Position numbers and translations under genes: made by a program
Shown here: piece by piece, positions 63,321-64,000 of the stretch
How positions within the stretch are numbered: the first letter of the stretch is position 1
How the letters are laid out: every line of letters starts with the position of its first letter
Notes under the pieces: generated by a model
What the model was told of the DNA's origin: nothing
The model's database searches: none
The model's input: only the letters and a program-made list of their open reading frames with translations
NCBI GenBank assembly: GCA_022266195.1
Contig: WHVY01000002.1
Coordinates: 3,053,001 to 3,117,000, forward strand
Source of the DNA: Tetranychus cinnabarinus
Taxonomy: Eukaryota; Arthropoda; Arachnida; Trombidiformes; Tetranychidae
Length of the DNA: 64,000 nucleotides
Reading direction: 5' to 3'

Positions 63321-64000
63321 CTAAAGGCAAATGGAAAAAGAAAAAGAGAAAAAATGTCAAAAATTGTTCCTCAATTCATAGATATCTTTTTATTTCTGGG
63401 AGTAAAGCAAGTTGACAGTAAAAATTGACATGTTGAGGGACGTCAACAGAAGAAGACGAAACGAAGAGAAAAGGGAAGCAAAAAAACAAAAGGAAAATGA
63501 AACGATATATAAAAATCATAGTAATCAAGTTACAACAATTGTCAATAAATCAAAAGCACACCAAGCCACATCAAGCAAAAAGATTAACTCAATGTACTGA
63601 TGGTGAAGGAAAGGGAGAAGTAAAGAGTGAAAAGAAAATCAAATAATCTGAGAAGAGATTTTTTGGGTGTTTTTTTGATGAAATGGATTGAACAAGCAAA
63701 CAGAAAACAAACAACGAAAACAGAAGCAAAATGAGATGAAAAATAATTTTGTTTACAAGTTTTTTTACCCCAAAATGGAAGGAGAAAAGAAAGAGAAAAG
63801 AAAAGGTTGAAAATTGAAATGAAATAGAATCAATTATGGAATGAAATTGATATTAAAAAGCAGTTTTTGTTTGAAACATTTTCAGCAGCACAGTCAATAG
63901 AAGGAGAAGAAAGCGGAAAACAATTTGAATGGAAATGCAAAAGAAGAAAGAAAATGCAAAAAAACGAAAAAAAGAGTTTCACAGATTATTAAATTATATT
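63321..64000. other. Intron of the adhesion gene running off the window
   Basis: Purine-rich sequence (AAAGAAAAG, GAAGGAGAAG) upstream of the first visible exon. It ends at the window edge with no further exon seen. Confidence 0.45.

Overview
The window is AT-rich eukaryotic DNA with GT-AG introns. The gene content points to an arthropod: an Echinoid-like Ig/FN3 adhesion gene, a RASD-like GTPase, and a short interstitial tract of the arthropod telomere motif. A mite or another chelicerate is possible, but I cannot settle the species. Nothing prokaryotic or viral is seen. Exon structures were built by hand from splice signals, reading-phase continuity and comparison between paralogues.

Positions 1-25,700 hold a plus-strand tandem array of three paralogues. 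Copy 1 is cut by the window edge (last two exons, 90-1167). Copy 2 (2649-9801, about 970 aa) and copy 3 (16231-25673, about 975 aa) look complete, each with 16 exons whose lengths and phases match almost exactly. Each predicted protein has a signal peptide, a large beta-rich ectodomain that I tentatively place with metazoan LolA-like proteins, three apple/PAN-like cysteine modules, one membrane helix and a short tail. A conserved block lies upstream of copies 2 and 3, and a related block lies downstream of each with no gene attached.

The introns and spacers of this array carry many short inverted-repeat DNA elements, including nested insertions. The largest is a 3.05-kb element in intron 6 of copy 3. 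It has 11-bp perfect terminal repeats, a tRNA-like segment, a near-perfect 594-bp fold-back palindrome, 164-bp tandem repeats, and a later 588-bp mariner-type insertion that splits one palindrome arm at a TA.

Positions 25,700-42,340 have no convincing coding sequence. A promoter-like cluster (RFX X-box, inverted CCAAT, TATA, initiator) at 27,898-27,973 is followed by a probable untranslated exon with a splice donor at 28,285/28,286. This may be the distal promoter of the GTPase gene at 42,459-43,538, whose CDS is uninterrupted and has a good acceptor just upstream. That GTPase has an Asn/His-rich insertion of about 130 aa inside its G domain, lacks the Ras Gln61 equivalent, and ends in a CAAX box.

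Positions 46,998-64,000 hold the 3' part of a minus-strand Ig/FN3 transmembrane cell-adhesion gene with large introns. Seven exons are visible and the 5' end lies beyond the window. It encodes three Ig domains (the first without its cysteine pair), one FN3 domain, a membrane helix and a cytoplasmic tail ending in a hydrophobic PDZ-ligand-like sequence.

If a little-described system is here, the best candidate is the tandem family of LolA-like/apple receptors together with its fold-back and inverted-repeat elements.
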